NCBI RefSeq assembly: GCF_041431135.1
Contig: NZ_CP107799.1
Span: forward strand, 744,001 to 808,000
Source of the DNA: Streptomyces sp. NBC_00554
GTDB taxonomy: Bacteria > Actinomycetota > Actinomycetes > Streptomycetales > Streptomycetaceae
DNA: 64,000 bases
Direction of reading: 5' to 3'
Shown here: positions 60,592 to 64,000 of the stretch, piece by piece
How positions within the stretch are numbered: the stretch's first letter is position 1
How the letters are laid out: every line of letters starts with the position of its first letter
Position numbers and translations under genes: made by a program
The notes under the pieces: generated by a model
Told to the model about the DNA's origin: nothing
The model's input: only the letters and a program-made list of their open reading frames with translations
Database searches by the model: none

Positions 60592-61398
60592 ATGACAGTC
60601 ACGGACATGAGCGCGCTGCACGACCGGTTCGAGAGCGACGGCTTCGCGGTGGTGCCCGGGTTGTTCACCGGCGCCGAAATCGAGGCGCTGTGCGCGGAGT
60701 TCACGGCGCTGCACGCCGCGCGCCCGGTGCCGGGACACTTCGAACCCCGTGCCACCGAGGCCGACGGTACGGCCGATCCGCTGCACGCCTATCCCCGGGT
60801 CCTGCACCCGCACCGCATCAACGCGCTCTCCCTGCGCCGCCTGCTCGACCCGCGCCTGCGGGACATCATGGAAACGCTGCTGGGCGAGGAAGTCCTCGCC
60901 GCGCAGAGCATGTTCTACTTCAAGCCGCCCGGTGCCCGCGGTCAGGCGCTGCACCAGGACAACTTCTATCTGCGGGTCGAGCCCGGCACCTGTGTGGCCG
61001 CCTGGATCGCCTGCGATGTGATCGACCGCGAGAACGGCGGCCTGGAGGTCGTACCGGGCACGCACCGCATGGACCTGTTCTGCCCGGAGGAGGCGGACGC
61101 GGAACTGTCCTTCGTACGCGACTATGTGCCCCCGCCGCCCGGTCTTGCCTCCGTCCCCGTCGACATGGCGCCGGGTGACGTGCTGTTCTTCAACGGCAGC
61201 CTGGTGCACGGCTCCGGGCCCAACCGCAGCACCGTCCGCTTCCGCCGTTCGTTCATCGGCCACTATGTCGGCCGCTCCACCGAGCGGATCGGCGGTTTCT
61301 ACCGGACGCTGACGATGAGCGGGGCACCCGTCGCCCTGCCCGAGAGCGAGGGCGCGGGACCCTGCGGTACGGAGTTCGCCGCGCCGGCTCCCCACTGA
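60592..61398 (+). CDS. PhyH-family Fe(II)/2-oxoglutarate dioxygenase
   Basis: A 268-aa non-heme iron oxygenase. The metal ligands are H121 and D123 (LHQDNFYL) and H206 (LVHGSG), with R216/R218 to hold 2-oxoglutarate. YFKPPGARGQALHQDN is the phytanoyl-CoA dioxygenase-like signature. The ATG at 60592 has AAGGGA 7 bases upstream. PhyH proteins hydroxylate lipids or secondary metabolites; the substrate cannot be inferred and no biosynthetic genes surround it. It is monocistronic by context. Confidence 0.87.
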   Translation: MTVTDMSALHDRFESDGFAVVPGLFTGAEIEALCAEFTALHAARPVPGHFEPRATEADGTADPLHAYPRVLHPHRINALSLRRLLDPRLRDIMETLLGEEVLAAQSMFYFKPPGARGQALHQDNFYLRVEPGTCVAAWIACDVIDRENGGLEVVPGTHRMDLFCPEEADAELSFVRDYVPPPPGLASVPVDMAPGDVLFFNGSLVHGSGPNRSTVRFRRSFIGHYVGRSTERIGGFYRTLTMSGAPVALPESEGAGPCGTEFAAPAPH

Positions 61399-61597
61399 CG
61401 CGACCGGCGTCCCCGCTCGACAGCGGTCCACCTTGACGTGGGCGGTGCCCGCACGCTTGGATCTTTTCGTGCCGTGCTGAGACCCGGCACGCAGAGGTAC
61501 GCCCAGCCGGTAGCGGACATGGTTCAAGTCCGGCCCAAGTCGCCAGGATCGCGGGAGCGTCCGAGGCGGGGCCGTACTCGCGATTGCTGGAGCGGAC

Positions 61598-62512
61598 ATG
61601 TCCGTCAAGCGTGTTGCCCGCGTCGGTGGTCTGGGGACGGTCGCTGTCCTGGCTGCCCTGTCGATGCTCGTGGGCTGCGGTTCCGACGAAGGCGAGGGCG
61701 CGGATGCCGCGCCGCGACCGTCGGGGACGACTTCGACCCCGAGGCCGACAACTCCCACCCCGACCCCGACCGTCTCCTCGACCGGGTCGGCCACCTCGAC
61801 AGCCATCGAACTCCCGCCGCTGCACGCGGGGTTCGACTACCAGATCGGCGGCGCCTATCCCCCGCCGTCCGGTGTACAGATCGTCAGCCGCGACCGCTCC
61901 GAGTCCCCGGCGCCCGGCCTCTACAACATCTGCTACGTCAACGCTTTCCAGGTCCAGCCGGGCGAGGAGAAGCAGTGGCCCGCCGACCTGCTGCTGCGCG
62001 ACGCGCAGGGCGAGCTCGTCGTCGACGGCGACTGGGACGAGGTGCTGCTCGACATCCGCACACCGGCCAAGCGCAAGCGCGTTGCCGCGCGGGTCGACCA
62101 GTGGATCGACGGCTGCGCCGACAAGGGCTTCGACGCGGTCGAGCCGGACAACTACGACAGCTACACCCGCTCCCAAGACCTGCTGACCGCTGACGACGCC
62201 ACCGCGTTCATCACCCTGCTCTCGGCCCACGCGCATACGCGCGATCTCGCCATCGCACAGAAGAACACTGTGGAGTTGGCGGGACTCAGGGCCAAGACCG
62301 GGCTCGACTTCGCGGTGGCGGAAGAGTGTGGCGAGTACGACGAGTGCGGGGCGTACGCGAAGGCCTTCGACGACCGGGTGGTCGTGATCGAGTACACCGA
62401 CAGCGGTCTGCGCAAGGCCCGTTCGGGGTTCGGTGACCGGCTGAGCATCGTGCGCCGGGATGTGATGGTGTCGACGCCCGGAGACGAGGAGTACGTCCGC
62501 AAGACCCGCTGA
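61598..62512 (+). CDS. GH114-like secreted lipoprotein (polygalactosaminidase family)
   Basis: A 304-aa lipoprotein. The signal ends with the lipobox MLVGC, followed by a Thr/Pro/Ser-rich linker (about 30-70). The rest is a GH114/DUF297-type TIM barrel: FDYQIGGAYPPP, YNICYVNAFQVQPGE, AVEPDNYDSY (a catalytic acid, EPDN), AIAQKNTVEL, AVAEECGEY and VVVIEYTD. Members include endo-alpha-1,4-polygalactosaminidases that degrade galactosaminogalactan. Activity on fungal or bacterial exopolysaccharide is a plausible but untested role. The 199 bases upstream show only a small hairpin. Confidence 0.87.
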   Translation: MSVKRVARVGGLGTVAVLAALSMLVGCGSDEGEGADAAPRPSGTTSTPRPTTPTPTPTVSSTGSATSTAIELPPLHAGFDYQIGGAYPPPSGVQIVSRDRSESPAPGLYNICYVNAFQVQPGEEKQWPADLLLRDAQGELVVDGDWDEVLLDIRTPAKRKRVAARVDQWIDGCADKGFDAVEPDNYDSYTRSQDLLTADDATAFITLLSAHAHTRDLAIAQKNTVELAGLRAKTGLDFAVAEECGEYDECGAYAKAFDDRVVVIEYTDSGLRKARSGFGDRLSIVRRDVMVSTPGDEEYVRKTR

Positions 62513-62592
62513 CGCCCGGTACCGCCTCGCTCCGCTCCAACGGCACGCCATGCGCGACCCGGAAGGTCATGTGACGGTGCATACTCGGCATC

Positions 62593-62626
62593 CCGGTCGT
62601 GGCTCCTGCTGGATGACCACGACCGG
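62593..62626 (+). terminator. 10-bp hairpin after the GH114-like gene
   Basis: Arms 62593-62602 (CCGGTCGTGG) and 62617-62626 are perfect complements with a 14-base loop, 81 bases after the stop codon. No T-run, so the terminator role is weakly supported. Confidence 0.4.
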
Positions 62627-62701
62627 TCGGCGGGCCGACTGGCGCGCAAAGAAAGCCGCCCTCGATGAGTGGGCGCGTACGGAGCGGACGTACCAACAGG
62701 C

Positions 62702-64000
62702 ATGCTGACATTCCCCATGGGCAGGCAGGAGGAACACCTGTCGGAGAACAGCGGGAGGCCGCCGAGACGTTTCCACGTGCCCCGGCGGTGGCTGTTCGTG
62801 CTCGCTGCGGTCGCACTGCTGGCCCAGATGGCGTTCGCGATGGTCACGACGGCCGTGCGGCAGACGCCGACCATCGACGAACCCGTGTACGTGGGCACGG
62901 CGGTGGTCTACGTCCAGCAGCACAGCCTGCGTTACAACCCGGAACATCCGCCGCTGGGCAAACTGATCATCGGTAGCGGGCTGGTGTTCGCCCACCCGCA
63001 CCTGGACGCCGACTTCAAGGGTGATCAGACGGCCCTGGGAAAGCGTCTGCTGTACGAGTCGGGCAACGACCCCTGGCGGCTGATGCTGTGGGCACGACTG
63101 CCGGTGATCGCGCTGACGCTGCTGTTCGGTCTGGTCGTCCTGTCGTTCGCCCGTGAACTCGTGGGCCGTGCGGGCGGGTTGGTGGCACTCGCCCTGTACG
63201 CCCTCTCGCCCGACATCATCACGCACGGTTCGCTCGCCACCCTCGACGTGCCGGCCTGCGGATTTCTCCTGACGTCGGTGTGGCTGCTGTGGCGGGCGCG
63301 TCGGCGTCCACTGCTGTATCTCCCGCTCGCCGGGGCGGCGCTCGGCGCGGCGATCGCCACGAAGATGAGCGTGCTGGCCGCCGTTCCGTTGCTGCTGCTC
63401 CTGGCTGTCGTGTCCGTCTGGCGGGTGCCTGACCTCGGCACGGCCGCGAAGGTGCGTCGAGGCGTGGCTGCGGCGTCCGGTGTGGCCCTTGTGGCCCTGG
63501 CCGTGGTGTGGGCCACGTACCTCGTCGTCGATCCGCAGCTGCGCTGGACGGCTCCCGGGGACCTGCCGGTCATCCGTGGAACGCGTGGGCTCCTCGTCGA
63601 CTGGCTGCCCTTCCCGCAGCCGTTCCGGGACGGCATGCGCATCCAGTTCAACTACGAGTACCAGGAGTGGGGCGGCTTCCTGTTCGGCCGTCACTATCAC
63701 GGTGCGCTCTGGTACTACTTGCCGACCGCGCTGCTGGTGAAGACTCCGCTCGGCATGCTGGTGCTCTGGTCGGCCGGTGCGGTGGCGATGTTCGCCGTTC
63801 GCCGGCTGCGGCCCGCGGCCCCGTACGTGCTGATCCCGCCGGCGCTGCTGCTGGCCGTGGCGATGGGCGGCTCCCGCGACCTCGGCGTCCGCTACGCCCT
63901 CTTCGTTCCGATGTTCCTCGCGGTGGCGGTGGCAGCGGTCGTCGCGGTCCGGCAGCGCTGGGCCTACGTCGTCACGGCGGCCCTGGTCCTGTTCGTGGCC
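62702..64000 (+). CDS. GT39/PMT-type membrane glycosyltransferase, 3' end missing
   Basis: The frame runs open to the right edge (433 codons), so the stop lies outside. TPTIDEPVYVGTAVVYVQQHS with PEHPPLGKLI is the DE...EHPPL motif of the first external loop of phospholipid-carrier-dependent GT39/ArnT-type enzymes. About nine hydrophobic segments follow, with LATLDVPACGFLL matching the D-containing loop. Such enzymes move a sugar from polyprenyl phosphate to protein or lipid outside the membrane. Start: ATG 62702 or 62717. A perfect AGGAGG (62727-62732) sits 5 bases before an in-frame CTG (62738), which could be the real start. Confidence 0.82.
   Translation, partial: MLTFPMGRQEEHLSENSGRPPRRFHVPRRWLFVLAAVALLAQMAFAMVTTAVRQTPTIDEPVYVGTAVVYVQQHSLRYNPEHPPLGKLIIGSGLVFAHPHLDADFKGDQTALGKRLLYESGNDPWRLMLWARLPVIALTLLFGLVVLSFARELVGRAGGLVALALYALSPDIITHGSLATLDVPACGFLLTSVWLLWRARRRPLLYLPLAGAALGAAIATKMSVLAAVPLLLLLAVVSVWRVPDLGTAAKVRRGVAAASGVALVALAVVWATYLVVDPQLRWTAPGDLPVIRGTRGLLVDWLPFPQPFRDGMRIQFNYEYQEWGGFLFGRHYHGALWYYLPTALLVKTPLGMLVLWSAGAVAMFAVRRLRPAAPYVLIPPALLLAVAMGGSRDLGVRYALFVPMFLAVAVAAVVAVRQRWAYVVTAALVLFVA

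Overview
The window is very GC-rich with strong third-position G/C, uses GTG and TTG starts freely, and is dense in ATGA/GTGA-overlapping operons. Together with a Streptomyces-type subtilisin inhibitor, a streptogrisin-like protease, a PucR regulator, SpoIIE-type phosphatases and Tat/lipoprotein-secreted glycosidases, this points to a Streptomyces chromosome, probably an accessory or arm-like stretch rather than core housekeeping. No tRNA, rRNA, CRISPR array, insertion sequence or phage gene was recognised.

Layout. 1-5.2 kb: the end of a secreted beta-propeller protein, a secreted GH5 glycosidase, and a TetM/OtrA-like ribosomal-protection GTPase with a candidate leader ORF. 5.4-12.3 kb: a molybdenum hydroxylase operon (coxS-coxL-coxM-MoxR ATPase-VWA protein-XdhC/CoxF) whose large subunit has the form II motif AYRGAGR, so the substrate is probably not CO. 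12.3-17.6 kb: a phosphoesterase and two divergent SpoIIE/GAF/PAS phosphatases (a third lies at 56-58.6 kb). 17.7-25.9 kb: an S1 protease divergent from a peptide-export locus, made of a 71-aa double-glycine precursor, a membrane-fusion protein, a C39 peptidase/ABC exporter and a second NHLM-type ABC exporter. No peptide-modifying enzyme is visible nearby.

25.9-32.6 kb: an ArsR/SRPBCC pair, a 14-TM drug exporter behind two palindromic operators, a PAP2-lipid kinase fusion, an ICMT-like methyltransferase, an MFS protein and a subtilisin inhibitor with Lys at P1. 33.6-38.2 kb: a catabolic operon of unknown substrate (NCS1 permease, cyclase-family amidohydrolase, FMN 2-hydroxyacid oxidase, D-2-hydroxyacid dehydrogenase). 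38.2-42.4 kb: an ECF-sigma/zinc anti-sigma/transmembrane/ricin-lectin fusion, a PLP ammonia-lyase, and a Fic/Doc-like toxin-antitoxin pair with a degenerate Fic motif.

42.6-52.5 kb: a PucR regulator followed by what looks like one long operon for uptake and oxidative demethylation of a quaternary-ammonium compound: sarcosine-oxidase-like flavoprotein, four-part OpuB/OpuC-type ABC importer, Rieske oxygenase, Rieske ferredoxin and FAD reductase. It ends in a cystathionine/methionine gamma-lyase-family enzyme. 52.5-64 kb: a repeat-rich relic, a Tat-exported GH2 enzyme, the third SpoIIE phosphatase, an ArsB-like transporter with a universal stress protein, a PhyH-type dioxygenase, a GH114-like lipoprotein, and a GT39-type membrane glycosyltransferase cut by the window end.

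The most likely under-described systems are the NHLM-type export locus with its unusual anionic, four-repeat, cysteine-free peptide, and the sigma/anti-sigma/lectin fusion. Next come the demethylation operon with its odd PLP enzyme, the degenerate Fic pair, and the leader ORF in front of the ribosomal-protection GTPase. All functional statements are read from sequence and family knowledge; no database search was run.
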